A stretch of 64,000 nucleotides of DNA from Lachnospiraceae bacterium (lineage in GTDB: Bacteria; Bacillota; Clostridia; Lachnospirales; Bianqueaceae). The notes under the pieces are model-generated. The model had not been told where the DNA came from and did not search any database. It saw only the letters and a list, made by a program, of their open reading frames with translations. Shown here piece after piece: positions 25,613 to 35,552 of the stretch. The first letter of the stretch is position 1; each line of letters opens with the position of its first letter. The DNA lies in the NCBI GenBank assembly GCA_022794035.1, contig JAAWDX010000012.1:1-64000 (forward strand), read 5' to 3'. The position numbers and the translations under genes were made by a program.

Positions 25613-27037
25613 TCAGCTGTTGATCTTAATCCGATCGTATAAACTGATCCCTTCTACAATCGCATATCCCTGTGCCTGATAAATTTTTTTAATAATCTGG
25701 AATTGTTCATAGCCTCCGTTGACTACATAAACGCCCTCTACCTGCTCGATTTCGCTGATTGTAGTCGTATCCGTAGAATTTTCTGCCTGAATGACAGTTC
25801 CCGCCTGCACAGACTCTCCTAGCTCTATATAAGCTTTTCCATCTACCACAGCTGCTACGGTAAGCTTTTTGAAGCTGACTCCGCTGCCTTCTACGGCCAG
25901 CACCCCCTGGTCATTTCCGCTACTGACAATATATGCTGCCGGCACGCAATAATAGCTCTGCTGCACAATACAGCTATCCGATATTTTAATGCCGCGCCGG
26001 CTGTTTTTAGTAAAGACCAAATTTGCTATCCGGTCGTTCATAAACTCCTGCACTTTACTGTTTAGCTTTAAGACCAATTTGTACTGATTGTCGCCAACCT
26101 GCTCCAGACTTTGAATGATCCCTGTCATTTTTTCCGTACTGTTATATACAAAAGAAACTGAATATTCTCCTGAAAAATACTGCGCCTGCTCCTCTGTGAT
26201 ATAGATCACAATATTCCAGACCGGAGAAGAAATCAGGCGATAGAGCGGTGTTCCGGACGTAATCTTCTGCATATTGATCTCAAAATAAGAATACGCTCCA
26301 TTATACTGATTGATAAAATCCGCCCCAATTTGATCGACCGTCCAGCCCTCATAGCCATCATAAGAATAGTCAATTACGCCCGCATCCGACAGGTACAGAT
26401 TGCTGAGCACAGAGCTCTGTTCATTCAAATAAATCCCCTGCTGCGACAGCAGAGCGGCAACCTTTGTATTGCTCATCAGGGAATACATGTCCTTGCGTTT
26501 AGATACTGCATCCTCCAGATTTTCCTTCAGCCGGTACATAGCCGCATAATCATTCTCTGTCTTATTTCTTAAATAAGAAGCAATCGCGCTGCTGATACTA
26601 TTATCAAGCGAATTAAAGGCTTCTTCATATTCGCCGCTGTCAGCCTCCTGAATCTGAGAATATATCTCACTGATCTTTTCCTCTAAAATATCTCCATAAT
26701 AATCATCCATCAGCGTGCATACTAAAGAGCCCTTCTGAAGCTCCTTTCCGCCGGGATGATAATACTGTACAATTCCGTCCGCCGTGGCCTTCACCAGCTG
26801 TTCCTCTCTGATGACAACCCCCTGCGCGGAGAATGTCTCCACAATTTCTCCCTGCTTCGCCACTACATAATTTAGAGTGTCGCGGCTTAAAAAAATAACA
26901 AATTGTGCAACCAAATAAATCATTACAAATAATGCAATGAAGTATGTGAAATGCACCTTTGACTTTTTCTGCCCAGTGCCGGACCTCGGCCTGGTATTTC
27001 CTTGACCCGATGATTGAGTCTGTCTATAATCTGGCAA
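25613..27037 (-). CDS. HlyD-like membrane-anchored periplasmic-adaptor-type protein
   Basis: 474 aa from TTG 27037, preceded by GGAAGGAAGAG; no ATG occurs before the membrane helix. Pro/Gly/Gln-rich cytosolic N terminus (1-25), one membrane helix (about 30-48), a first biotinyl-lipoyl-like half (GEIVETFSAQGVVIREE), a helical hairpin (about 115-205) and a C-terminal beta domain. It resembles HlyD/membrane fusion adaptors, but no ABC or RND transporter is adjacent. A similar gene near sepF is common in Lachnospiraceae from memory. Its function is unknown; an envelope or division role is possible. Confidence 0.75.
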   Translation of the reverse strand: MPDYRQTQSSGQGNTRPRSGTGQKKSKVHFTYFIALFVMIYLVAQFVIFLSRDTLNYVVAKQGEIVETFSAQGVVIREEQLVKATADGIVQYYHPGGKELQKGSLVCTLMDDYYGDILEEKISEIYSQIQEADSGEYEEAFNSLDNSISSAIASYLRNKTENDYAAMYRLKENLEDAVSKRKDMYSLMSNTKVAALLSQQGIYLNEQSSVLSNLYLSDAGVIDYSYDGYEGWTVDQIGADFINQYNGAYSYFEINMQKITSGTPLYRLISSPVWNIVIYITEEQAQYFSGEYSVSFVYNSTEKMTGIIQSLEQVGDNQYKLVLKLNSKVQEFMNDRIANLVFTKNSRRGIKISDSCIVQQSYYCVPAAYIVSSGNDQGVLAVEGSGVSFKKLTVAAVVDGKAYIELGESVQAGTVIQAENSTDTTTISEIEQVEGVYVVNGGYEQFQIIKKIYQAQGYAIVEGISLYDRIKINS

Positions 27038-27084
27038 AACTGCTCTTCCTTCCCGTTTTGTACTGACACAAATATAACGCAGTT

Positions 27085-27113
27085 ATTTTACCATACAAGT
27101 CACTTTCTTTCAA
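27085..27113 (-). promoter_or_regulatory. Sigma-A promoter of the HlyD-like/TPR operon
   Basis: Minus strand: TTGAAA (27108-27113), a 17-nt spacer and TAAAAT (27085-27090), about 50 nt before the TTG start. Confidence 0.72.
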
Positions 27114-27150
27114 GCTTTTCCCTAAATCTGTACTAAAAAAGCCCCCTCCT

Positions 27151-27180
27151 TCATATGCTGTACCATTCATCGCATACTCC
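27151..27180 (+). promoter_or_regulatory. Possible sigma-E-type promoter of spoIVA
   Basis: TCATATG (27151-27157) about 15 nt before CATACTCC (27173-27180), close to the Bacillus sigma-E pattern (ATATT-type -35, CATACAnT -10). spoIVA is a sigma-E regulon gene in Bacillus and Clostridia, which supports the reading. The predicted start would be near 27187. Confidence 0.5.
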
Positions 27181-27214
27181 TTATGATTCAAATTTGGAAA
27201 GGACGGAATCCATT

Positions 27215-28699
27215 ATGACAGATACTTTCAACTTATATCAGGATATTTCAGCCCGTACGGGAGGCGACATTTACATTGGAGTCGTCGGCCCGGTGCGCAG
27301 TGGAAAATCCACCTTCATCAAAAGCTTTATGGAGCTTCTCATTCTTCCCGGCATAGCCGATGAAAATGAACGCCAGCGTACAATCGACGAGCTGCCCCAA
27401 AGCAGCAATGGCAAAACGATTATGACCACAGAGCCCAAATTCATTCCTAAAGAAGCAGTAGAGGTAAACCTAGAACCAGATCATGTACATTTCAAGGCTA
27501 AAATGATCGATTGTGTCGGCTATCTCATCCCCGGCGCCCTAGGCACCAGCGAGGACGGACAGCCGCGTATGGTCAAAACTCCTTGGTCTTCTCAGGAAAT
27601 GCCCTTTACACAGGCAGCTGAAATGGGAACCCATAAGGTCATTTCCGAACATAGCACGATTGGCCTTGTTGTCACTACTGACGGATCGGTAACTGATCTG
27701 GAAAGAGAAAATTATGTAGAGGCTGAGCAGCGTGTCATCCGCGAATTGAAGGCTCTCGGAAAGCCCTTTATTGTTGTAATGAATACCAACCGGCCCCGAA
27801 GCGAAGAAACAGCCCTCCTCTGCCAGCAGCTTACCGAAAGCTATGATGTGCCTGTCATTCCTGTCAACAATCAGCAGCTTCGTTTAGAGGATGTGCAAAA
27901 TATTATTCACGCTTTATTAGAAGAATTTCCCATCCATGAGCTTCAGCTGTATCTGCCTCACTGGATGGAAACTCTGCCGACTCAGCATTTTATCAAACAG
28001 GCGCTTCTTCATCTGCTGCGGCAAGAGGAGACTGTCTTCATGAAGCTGCGTCAGGTGCATGAATTTATCCAAACATTAGAAGCCTGTGAATTTGTTAAAA
28101 AGGTTCATTTAGAGCAGCTCTCTCTTGGCAGCGGCCGCGTCCGCCTGCAGGTCATGATGGAGGACGGCCTCTTTTATCAGGTATTAAGTGAAAGTACCGG
28201 TCTCTCCATTGCCGATGATAAAGAGCTTTTCACCCTCATTCAGGATCTTTCGGTGGCCAAAAAACACTATGACAAACTGAAAACTGCTTATACAGAGGCG
28301 ATGAACCGTGGCTATGGGATTGTAGATCCCTTAATGGATGAACTGAATCTGGATTCTCCGGCCATCGTTCGTCAGGGCAGCAAATTTGGCGTAAAGATCA
28401 AGGCCAAAGCTCCCTCTATTCACCTCATTCGTACGGATGTAGAAACAGAAATCAACCCCTTTGTCGGCACCCAGCAGCAAAGTGAGGATTTTGTAGCCTA
28501 TCTAAAGGCTGAGATGGAAAAGGCGCCCGAACAGGTCTGGGATTCTGAGATCTTTGGCAAATCGCTTTTTGATCTCGTGCATGAGGGCCTGCAAAATAAG
28601 CTTGTCAAAATGCCGGATGATGCTCAGATGAAGCTGCAGCATACGCTGGAGCGCATTATCAATGAAGGGCGAGGCGGTCTAATCTGTATTATTTTATAA
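27215..28699 (+). CDS. spoIVA: Stage IV sporulation protein A (spore coat morphogenetic ATPase)
   Basis: 494 aa from ATG 27215 (MTDTFNLYQDISARTGGDIY), the usual SpoIVA length. It polymerises on the forespore outer membrane in an ATP-dependent way and forms the basement layer of the coat. Walker A is GPVRSGKST (Lys31). The C terminus ends GGLICIIL, matching the conserved membrane-targeting tail. An in-frame ATG 60 nt earlier lies inside the predicted promoter, so it is rejected. It is monocistronic with a strong terminator. Its presence shows the lineage forms, or recently formed, endospores. Confidence 0.97.
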   Translation: MTDTFNLYQDISARTGGDIYIGVVGPVRSGKSTFIKSFMELLILPGIADENERQRTIDELPQSSNGKTIMTTEPKFIPKEAVEVNLEPDHVHFKAKMIDCVGYLIPGALGTSEDGQPRMVKTPWSSQEMPFTQAAEMGTHKVISEHSTIGLVVTTDGSVTDLERENYVEAEQRVIRELKALGKPFIVVMNTNRPRSEETALLCQQLTESYDVPVIPVNNQQLRLEDVQNIIHALLEEFPIHELQLYLPHWMETLPTQHFIKQALLHLLRQEETVFMKLRQVHEFIQTLEACEFVKKVHLEQLSLGSGRVRLQVMMEDGLFYQVLSESTGLSIADDKELFTLIQDLSVAKKHYDKLKTAYTEAMNRGYGIVDPLMDELNLDSPAIVRQGSKFGVKIKAKAPSIHLIRTDVETEINPFVGTQQQSEDFVAYLKAEMEKAPEQVWDSEIFGKSLFDLVHEGLQNKLVKMPDDAQMKLQHTLERIINEGRGGLICIIL

Positions 28700-28701
28700 T
28701 C

Positions 28702-28749
28702 AAAAAGACCTTTGGAAAACATACAGCTGTCGTTTCCAAAGGTCTTTTT
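28702..28749. terminator. Bidirectional terminator between spoIVA and gltX
   Basis: A 17-bp stem (AAAAAGACCTTTGGAAA, 28702-28718, with 28733-28749) and a 14-nt loop. A/T tracts on both sides serve both convergent genes. Confidence 0.9.
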
Positions 28750-28759
28750 AATATTTAAT

Positions 28760-30409
28760 TTAGCAATCCTGCGCAGCCTGATCCAACCGGGCCAGCACTC
28801 TTTCTTTTCCTAAAATCTGCATCACCGTATGCAGGTCCGGCGCCTGGCTGCGTCCGCATATGGCTACCCGGAGTACCATGGATAGATCGCTCACACTTCC
28901 GGTATAGCCGGAGGGATCTTTACGATATGCCTTCATATCAGATGTAAAGCCATACCGCGGGCATAATTCCTTTAACGTCTCGAACCAAGCGGTGCTGTCC
29001 TGCGTTTCATCATATGCCGCTGCATAATCCTTTAAAATCTGAGTAATCGTATCACGAGAAAGCTGCGCAGGCATCTGCGCATAATCCGGCTCAAAAAGCT
29101 CCTCAAAGAAGAAGCTGACATATGCCTTCACCTCACTCCACCGCGCAAAATCCTTGCGTGGCTTCTTGCCGCCTCTGCCAATGGACAGGATGGCTTTTGT
29201 ATAAGCTTCATCCCGTGTGATCAGCGCATGAAAATCGGGATCATATTCTGCCGTCCATTCCTTGACGGCTTCATAAACCTGCTCTGCCGTCATACGCGAT
29301 ACGACGTTTTTACAGATATCATTCATTTTATCCAGATCAAACAGTGCGCCTGAGCTTCCCATTTTATTGGTGGTAAATTTGAATTCATCCAAATCAGCCA
29401 TCGGATTTGCCAAACGCCACTCCTCAAAATTAGAATTCAGCAGCGTCATGATATATTCCATAATGGCCGGAATCGGCACGCCTGTCTGGAAATAATAGTC
29501 CAGAGCAAATTCCGGATCCTTTCGTTTTGACAATTTGCGTTTTGAGGAGCCTTCCTGTTTCATCAGCTGGGCCGTATGAATATATTTAGGCCTCCTCCAG
29601 CCCATGGCATCAAAAAGCTGCAGATGGATCGGCAGCGTAGCCAGCCACTCCTCGCCGCGCACAACATGCGTTGTTCCCATCAGGTGATCATCCACTACAT
29701 GCGCAAAATGATACGTCGGAAGTCCGTCTGATTTTAGGATCACGACATCCTGGTCATTCTCCGTGACTTCGATTTTGCCCTTTGCTAGATCTGTATGATG
29801 CACCTTATGCTCTATAGATCCTTCAGAGCGATACCGGATCACATAGGGGATTTTTGCCTCCAGCTTGGCCCGGATCTCCTCCATGGTCAGATTTCTGCAT
29901 TTTGCATAGGCGCCGTAATATCCAAAATTCTCTTTTTTCTCTTCTTGGCTCCTGCGCATTTCTCCAAGCTCTTCTTCCGTACAGAAACAGGGATAGGCGA
30001 TTCCTTTGGCGACCATATCCTTTACATATGTCTGATAGATTTCACTGCGGCGGCTTTGATGATAGGGCCCGTAGCTTCCCTTATCCCCTTCCAGCGAGGC
30101 TCCCTCATCAAACTGGAGTCCAAAACGGCTAAATACAGATAAAATCGTCTCTACGCCATTTTCTACCAGCCGCTTTTGATCCGTATCTTCAATTCTCAGA
30201 TAAAAAACGCCTCCGCTCTGATGCGCCAAACGCTCGTCTGTTACCGCACCGTATAGATTGCCCAAATGCATAAACCCGGTCGGGCTTGGCGCTATGCGCG
30301 TTACTTTTGCGCCTTCTGGCAGCTCTCTTTTGGGATAGCGCTTCTCTATATCGGCTGGTGTTAAATGAATATGCGGAAATAAAAGCTCCGCCAATTGCTC
30401 CTGATTCAT
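28760..30409 (-). CDS. gltX: Glutamate--tRNA ligase
   Basis: 549 aa, class I synthetase charging tRNA-Glu. The HIGH-type motif is SPTGFMHLGN (about residues 41-50) and the KMSKS-type motif is LSKRK (about 300). The protein has an extra ~35-residue N terminus before the catalytic fold and is longer than the ~490-residue norm. This longer type is familiar from Lachnospiraceae. A Cys-containing segment (YPCFCTEEEL) sits in the connective insertion. The start overlaps plsY by 4 nt. It is the last gene of the long minus-strand block that begins upstream at rbgA. Confidence 0.93.
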   Translation of the reverse strand: MNQEQLAELLFPHIHLTPADIEKRYPKRELPEGAKVTRIAPSPTGFMHLGNLYGAVTDERLAHQSGGVFYLRIEDTDQKRLVENGVETILSVFSRFGLQFDEGASLEGDKGSYGPYHQSRRSEIYQTYVKDMVAKGIAYPCFCTEEELGEMRRSQEEKKENFGYYGAYAKCRNLTMEEIRAKLEAKIPYVIRYRSEGSIEHKVHHTDLAKGKIEVTENDQDVVILKSDGLPTYHFAHVVDDHLMGTTHVVRGEEWLATLPIHLQLFDAMGWRRPKYIHTAQLMKQEGSSKRKLSKRKDPEFALDYYFQTGVPIPAIMEYIMTLLNSNFEEWRLANPMADLDEFKFTTNKMGSSGALFDLDKMNDICKNVVSRMTAEQVYEAVKEWTAEYDPDFHALITRDEAYTKAILSIGRGGKKPRKDFARWSEVKAYVSFFFEELFEPDYAQMPAQLSRDTITQILKDYAAAYDETQDSTAWFETLKELCPRYGFTSDMKAYRKDPSGYTGSVSDLSMVLRVAICGRSQAPDLHTVMQILGKERVLARLDQAAQDC

Positions 30410-31050
30410 TTTGATTTCTCCTCTTTGTCCTTCTGATCGATTTTTACCTTTTGTCCCATCTTAACCTCCTGCCCGTGCACAAGCCGTTTGATATTGGCTC
30501 TATGCCGCCAAAAGCCGGACACTGCCAGACAGGCTACTAAAATCAGCACTTCGATTCCCTGCGGCTCTTTGATGTAGAAAAAGGCGGCAGTAATCACCAG
30601 CAGAAGCATATATGTCAGTGAAGCCAGCGACATATACTTAGTAACGGCCAGCAAGATAAGCGCAGGAATGCCTGCAATCAGCAAAAGGCGGATATCGGCG
30701 GCCAGAAAAATGCCTATGGTGGCCGCTACTCCCTTGCCGCCTCTGAACTGCATATAAAAAGGATAGTTATGCCCCAGTACAACGCCTACGCCTCCCCAGA
30801 GCAGCAAATACTTTTGATCATATCCCCAAAGCAGCGCTATGATGACCAAGGCCAGCACGGCCTTTAAAATATCCAGAGCCAGCGTCGCAATTCCAATCTT
30901 GGTTCCCAGCACGCGAATTGCATTGGTAGTTCCTGCATTGCCACTGCCGTATTGCCGAATGTCCACTCCTTTTATCAGTTTGCCCAAAATATAGGCAAAC
31001 TGCAGGCATCCGCACAGATATCCGATTCCGATACACAAAAGTCTTTCCAT
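30406..31050 (-). CDS. plsY: Acyl-phosphate:glycerol-3-phosphate acyltransferase
   Basis: 214 aa integral membrane enzyme that makes lysophosphatidic acid from acyl-phosphate. Signature segments are GSGNAGTTNAIRVLG (about 37-51), the glycine-rich RGGKGVA, and an N-terminal membrane helix. A short Lys-rich cytosolic tail ends the protein. It follows der by 15 nt and overlaps gltX by 4 nt. The der-plsY order is conserved in Clostridia (often followed by gpsA, which is absent here and replaced by gltX). Confidence 0.95.
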   Translation of the reverse strand: MERLLCIGIGYLCGCLQFAYILGKLIKGVDIRQYGSGNAGTTNAIRVLGTKIGIATLALDILKAVLALVIIALLWGYDQKYLLLWGGVGVVLGHNYPFYMQFRGGKGVAATIGIFLAADIRLLLIAGIPALILLAVTKYMSLASLTYMLLLVITAAFFYIKEPQGIEVLILVACLAVSGFWRHRANIKRLVHGQEVKMGQKVKIDQKDKEEKSK

Positions 31051-31065
31051 CTCTATCGCACCATC

Positions 31066-32394
31066 CTAAAATCTTTCATTTAAAACGCCTCTTTCCCGGA
31101 TAATAAACTTTATCGGCGTTCCTTTAAATCCAAATGAATTTCTTAGGCAGTTTTCTAAATACCGCCTATAAGAATAATGCATTAGCTCCGCATTATTGAC
31201 AAACAGTACAAAGGTAGGCGGCTTGGTTCCGATCTGCGTCATATAAAAGATTTTAAGCCGCTTTCCTTTATCAGACGGAGGCTGATTCATAGAGGTGGCG
31301 TCATACAGCACATCGTTTAATACGCCTGTCGCAATCCTCATCGCATGATTTTCTGCAACCAGATCCACTGTTTCAAAGATTTTTTCGATGCGCTGTCCTG
31401 TCTTAGCGGAAATGAAAATTTTCTGCGCATAAGGCATAAAGCTGAGCACTGTATCAATGTCCTTTTGGTATTCATAAATGGTTTTGTCATCTTTCTCGAT
31501 GGCATCCCATTTATTCACAGCTACGATGATTCCTTTGCCCTTTTCATGGGCAATGCCTGCAATTTTGGCATCCTGCTCCGTAATCCCTTCAACGGCATCG
31601 ATCATCAAAATAGCCACATCGCAGCGCTCCACCGCCGCTACAGAGCGCACCACTGAAAAACGCTCCAATTCTTCTTTTACCCTATTATGGCGGCGGATGC
31701 CTGCCGTATCAATAAATATATAGGGCTTGCCTTTGTACTCCACCCGCGTGTCAATTGCATCCCGCGTCGTGCCCGCTATATCGCTGACGATCACTCTGTT
31801 TTCACCCAGCAGTTTATTGATCAAAGAGGATTTTCCTGTATTGGGCTTTCCGATAACGGCTACATGCAGGACCTCTTCCTCGTCCTCGGCATCCGTCTGC
31901 TGAGGAAAATGCTTGATCACCTCATCCAGCATATCTCCCATACCAAGCCCCTGTTCCGCCGAAATCGGCTGTGGATCCCCTAGGCCTAATCCATAAAACT
32001 CATACACCGGCGTAAGATCGTTCATGTTATCCAGCTTATTGACCGCCAGTACCACCGGCTTTTTAGCGCGGCGCAGCATGTTGCTTACCTCGCTGTCTGC
32101 ATCCGTCATTCCGGCCTTTGCATCCACGAGAAATAAAATCACGTCCGCCATCTCTATGGCCATCTGCGCCTGTTCTCTCATATATTTTAAAAGAAGATCA
32201 TCGGTTTTAGGCTCGATACCACCGGTATCAATCATCGTAAAGCTATGCCCCAGCCAGTCTGCCTCCGCATAGATCCGGTCTCTGGTTACGCCCGGTGTGT
32301 CCTTTACAATGGAGACCTTTTCCCCGGCCAGACGGTTAAACAATGTCGACTTTCCCACATTGGGCCGTCCTACAATCGCCAAAATCGGTTTCAT
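31066..32394 (-). CDS. der: Ribosome biogenesis GTPase Der (EngA)
   Basis: 442 aa with two tandem GTPase domains and a KH-like C-terminal domain. The first P loop is GRPNVGKST (residues 8-16), the second GKPNTGKSS (about 182-190). Both have DTAG/DTGG (G3) and NKxD (G4) motifs. It is required for 50S assembly. It overlaps the DUF512 protein gene by 4 nt, a pairing conserved across Clostridia. Confidence 0.97.
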   Translation of the reverse strand: MKPILAIVGRPNVGKSTLFNRLAGEKVSIVKDTPGVTRDRIYAEADWLGHSFTMIDTGGIEPKTDDLLLKYMREQAQMAIEMADVILFLVDAKAGMTDADSEVSNMLRRAKKPVVLAVNKLDNMNDLTPVYEFYGLGLGDPQPISAEQGLGMGDMLDEVIKHFPQQTDAEDEEEVLHVAVIGKPNTGKSSLINKLLGENRVIVSDIAGTTRDAIDTRVEYKGKPYIFIDTAGIRRHNRVKEELERFSVVRSVAAVERCDVAILMIDAVEGITEQDAKIAGIAHEKGKGIIVAVNKWDAIEKDDKTIYEYQKDIDTVLSFMPYAQKIFISAKTGQRIEKIFETVDLVAENHAMRIATGVLNDVLYDATSMNQPPSDKGKRLKIFYMTQIGTKPPTFVLFVNNAELMHYSYRRYLENCLRNSFGFKGTPIKFIIRERGVLNERF

Positions 32395-33710
32395 TGCCCT
32401 CGTCCCCTTTCTATCATCGAATGAATCAAATCACTTCCAGAAGATTTTACTATAGATATCGGAATCTGTAAAGTATTTTCCAGCTCCGTCAAGGTCATGT
32501 CATCCAGCAGCACCTCTTCGCCGGAGCGCAGCAGATTTTCAGGCAAAAGCAGCCTTTCCCCCAGCTCCTGCCCTTTTAGCTGCGCGCAGATATCCTGCCC
32601 TGTCAGCAGACCTGTCACTGTAATGTGCTCGCCGAAGAAATGATTCACGATCACATGCACCCGTATATGCAGCTTCGGATAGCGCTCCTCTAAACGCTGA
32701 CATAGCTGCCGGATATATCCGCTAGCACTCGGCGCCGTTACTAAGCTCAGCTCCGCCTCATACGCTGCCTGCGGATCCAGCGCTTCGATCGCTTCCATAG
32801 CCTCATCGACAAAAAGCCTCATCATGCCAACGCCGTTTTCAATCTGCAGATATCCGTCATAGCGCTCTTCTTCCGGCAGCTCACGGCCCGCCTGAATATA
32901 GAACTCATCTGACAAATGAATAAAGTGCATGCCGTCCTCGGCAAAAAATTGCTGCTGATACGGCTCCACCTGATCGATGATTCTCGCGCAGTCCTCCGCA
33001 TCAAAAGCCTCCAGAGGATATAAACCCTCCCGGTGCCGGCTCAGCCCCACCGGCACGATGCTCACGCTCTGCATCTGCGGCCTCAGGCTGCTCAGCTCGC
33101 GGATGGTGCGGTCCAGCGCTTTGCCATCGTTAACCCCTTTACAAAGCACAATCTGCCCGTTTAACGTAATCCCCGCCTGCGCCAAACGGCGAAGACGCTC
33201 CATAATTTCTGATGCTCTGGGATTACGCAGCATAGCCACGCGCAGCTGCGGATCCGTCGTATGCACCGAGACGTTGATCGGAGACATCTGATAGCGGATA
33301 ATTTTTTCAAAATCTGCCTCCTGCATATTCGTCATCGTGATATAATTGCCATTTAAAAATGACAATCGCGCATCATCATCTTTAAAATAAAGCGTATCCC
33401 GCATTCCCTTCGGCAGCTGATCAATAAAACAAAAAATACAGTGATTATGACAGTGCTGATATGTGCCCATGAACTGATCCTCAAAAATCAGTCCCAGATC
33501 CTCATCCTCATCCTTTTCAACCTCACACTGCGCTGTTTCCCCATCCTTTGTCAAAATCTGCAGCGTAATATATTCACTGTCCATCAGATAATAATAATCC
33601 AGCACATCCTCCACCGGCTGGTCGTCAATCGAAAGCAGGATATCTCCTGCCTCAAGCCCCAGCTCTTCTCCAATGCTCCCCGGCTGTACGTCCTTTATCT
33701 TCTGCTGCAT
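32391..33710 (-). CDS. DUF512 protein: PDZ plus radical-SAM-like domain
   Basis: 439 aa. N-terminal PDZ-like domain (about 5-65; [23 protein letters not shown]), then a radical-SAM-type cluster motif C-x3-C-x2-C in [14 protein letters not shown] (about 87-100), and the DUF512 C terminus. The family occurs with der across Clostridia. Its substrate is unknown; the PDZ-radical SAM pairing suggests action on a protein or cofactor. Upstream of der with a 4-nt overlap and 10 nt after pgeF. Confidence 0.88.
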   Translation of the reverse strand: MQQKIKDVQPGSIGEELGLEAGDILLSIDDQPVEDVLDYYYLMDSEYITLQILTKDGETAQCEVEKDEDEDLGLIFEDQFMGTYQHCHNHCIFCFIDQLPKGMRDTLYFKDDDARLSFLNGNYITMTNMQEADFEKIIRYQMSPINVSVHTTDPQLRVAMLRNPRASEIMERLRRLAQAGITLNGQIVLCKGVNDGKALDRTIRELSSLRPQMQSVSIVPVGLSRHREGLYPLEAFDAEDCARIIDQVEPYQQQFFAEDGMHFIHLSDEFYIQAGRELPEEERYDGYLQIENGVGMMRLFVDEAMEAIEALDPQAAYEAELSLVTAPSASGYIRQLCQRLEERYPKLHIRVHVIVNHFFGEHITVTGLLTGQDICAQLKGQELGERLLLPENLLRSGEEVLLDDMTLTELENTLQIPISIVKSSGSDLIHSMIERGRGQ

Positions 33711-33720
33711 CCGCTCTCTC

Positions 33721-34554
33721 CTATATCAGCTCCAAAAATGCTGCCTGTGTGCCGCGCTCATTGCCCATTCTGCGGTGAGAATGGAAATACTGCGCATGAC
33801 ATTTAGTACATAGATCCGTCACTGTGATATGCTCCTTCTGAAGTCCGGCCTCCTCTAAGATCAAAGCATTCGTTTTCCACAGATCCACATAGCTTTTTCC
33901 CTCTTGCTCTGCCGGACGTATGATTTCCGCCCGCCAGGCGGGAAACGCTGATGCAAACTCTTTCTCCACGTCACTGCCCACTTCAAAGCAGCAGGGTCCA
34001 ATGGAAGGGCCGATTCCCGCAAGCATGTCTTGCGGACGGCACGCAAATTCCTTTTCCATGCGCTGTACCATCTTCTTTCCAATCTCCAGCACGGTTCCTC
34101 GCCAGCCGGCATGCGCCAGCCCAATCACCTTTTTCACAGGATCCAAAAAAAACAGGGGTACGCAGTCCGCATAAAAGGTCACTAAGCAAACCTGAGGCTT
34201 ATCTGTAATCAAGCCGTCCACCCCTTCCAGCTCCTTAGGCTTAAAAATCCCTTTTCCCCGGTCCTGCTGATCCACATATACAATTCGATCTCCATGAACC
34301 TGATCAGAAAAAACCATATCTCCCACATAAATATCGGATACATAGCTGATTCTGCGAAAATTTTCCACCACGGCCGCTTTGTTGTCCCCTCTGCCAAAGC
34401 CTAAATTCATGGGTCCTAAAGCCCCTTGGCTCACACCGCCGCGCCTTGTTGAATACAAATGACGCACCAAGCCTGTTTCATCGAACGAGGGAAAGGTTGT
34501 ATAATACACAGCTCCATTTCGCTGAATATGCAGCGTCTCACTTTTAAATTCCAT
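33721..34554 (-). CDS. pgeF: Peptidoglycan-editing factor PgeF (YlmD/YfiH, DUF152)
   Basis: 277 aa from ATG 34554. Laccase-like Cu-oxidase fold with zinc/copper-binding residues in DCVPLFF, AHAGWRGTV and GIGPSIGPCCFEV. PgeF removes misincorporated L-Ser from muropeptides in Escherichia coli; purine nucleoside phosphorylase activity is also reported for relatives. The start is chosen for AAGGAGAAGGTA and family length; the longer frame overlaps yraN in another frame. It overlaps yraN by 11 nt. Confidence 0.93.
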   Translation of the reverse strand: MEFKSETLHIQRNGAVYYTTFPSFDETGLVRHLYSTRRGGVSQGALGPMNLGFGRGDNKAAVVENFRRISYVSDIYVGDMVFSDQVHGDRIVYVDQQDRGKGIFKPKELEGVDGLITDKPQVCLVTFYADCVPLFFLDPVKKVIGLAHAGWRGTVLEIGKKMVQRMEKEFACRPQDMLAGIGPSIGPCCFEVGSDVEKEFASAFPAWRAEIIRPAEQEGKSYVDLWKTNALILEEAGLQKEHITVTDLCTKCHAQYFHSHRRMGNERGTQAAFLELI

Positions 34555-34918
34555 TACCTTCTCCTTCAAATGCATTATGATAATGATGGATTTTCCAGCG
34601 CCCGGCCTCCTGCCAGAGCTCAAGCACATCAAAGCGGCAGGCTCTGTCAATTTCGCGACTTTGCCGCAGATAAAACAGGGCCGTTTGATACAGCCGCCGC
34701 TGTTTGCGCGGATCGACCGCCAGTACCGGTCTGCCGCTTGCCAAACAGCTGCGGTATTTGACCTCGACAAATACCAGCGTTTCCCGCTGCTGCGCGATCA
34801 GATCGATCTCGCCTTGCCGGCTCCGGTAGCGCTGCGCCAGGATCTGGTAGCCTTTATGCTCCAGATATCGAGCGGCCAGGGCCTCTGCCTGCAGCCCTTT
34901 TTCATTGGCTGTTTTCAT
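34544..34918 (-). CDS. YraN family endonuclease-like protein
   Basis: 124 aa. UPF0102 fold with the nuclease-like residues ARYLEHKGYQILAQRYR, GEIDLIA and VFVEVKYR. It resembles Holliday-junction resolvases or restriction enzymes, but the cellular role is not established. It overlaps rnhB by 17 nt upstream and pgeF by 11 nt downstream, so translation is coupled. The order rbgA-rnhB-yraN is conserved in Firmicutes. Confidence 0.93.
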   Translation of the reverse strand: MKTANEKGLQAEALAARYLEHKGYQILAQRYRSRQGEIDLIAQQRETLVFVEVKYRSCLASGRPVLAVDPRKQRRLYQTALFYLRQSREIDRACRFDVLELWQEAGRWKIHHYHNAFEGEGNGI

Positions 34919-35552
34919 TTTGTAAAATATTTTTCAAAAAGCTGCGGCGATGAATGGGCAGGGGACCAAGCTGACGAATGGCATCCCTGTGCTGCTGCGT
35001 ACCGTAGCCTTTGTGAGAGGCAAAGCCGTATTCCGGATATAACACGTCGTAAGCGCGCAACATTTCATCCCTTGTTTCTTTGGCAATGATGCTGGCGGCC
35101 GCAATGGACACGGACAGAGCATCTCCTTTAATAATGGCCTCCTGCAAAATGCTGACCTCCTTAAGCTTGACGGCATCGATCAAGAGAAGCTCCGGCTTTA
35201 CAGTCAGCGCCTGAACTGCCTTTTGCATCGCAAGCTTAGTCGCTTCTAATATATTGATCCGATCGATCGTCTCTACATCCACAATCCCCACGCCAATGGC
35301 CACTGCTTTTTCTTCAATCTCTATTTTAAGCTCCGCTCTGCGCTTAGCACTCAGTTTTTTAGAATCATCCACTCCGTATATCGGTCTGTCAGGGTCCAGC
35401 ATGACCGCAGCGGCTACCACAGGCCCCGCTAAGGGCCCCCTGCCGGCTTCATCGATGCCCGCAATGCGGCTGATTCCTTTTGCCCTGGCCTTCTCTTCAT
35501 ATTCAGACATAAGACGGTATTTTTCTTGCGGATCAATCCTCTGTCTGCTCAT
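34902..35552 (-). CDS. rnhB: Ribonuclease HII
   Basis: 216 aa from ATG 35552 (MSRQRIDPQEKYRLM), with GGAGGAGG upstream; the longer frame lies inside rbgA. It cleaves RNA in RNA:DNA hybrids and excises misincorporated ribonucleotides. Catalytic motifs are GIDEAGRGPLAGPVVAAAV (Asp, Glu), VDDSKKLS, LLIDAV and ASIIAKETRD. Overlaps rbgA by 20 nt and yraN by 17 nt. Confidence 0.96.
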   Translation of the reverse strand: MSRQRIDPQEKYRLMSEYEEKARAKGISRIAGIDEAGRGPLAGPVVAAAVMLDPDRPIYGVDDSKKLSAKRRAELKIEIEEKAVAIGVGIVDVETIDRINILEATKLAMQKAVQALTVKPELLLIDAVKLKEVSILQEAIIKGDALSVSIAAASIIAKETRDEMLRAYDVLYPEYGFASHKGYGTQQHRDAIRQLGPLPIHRRSFLKNILQNENSQ

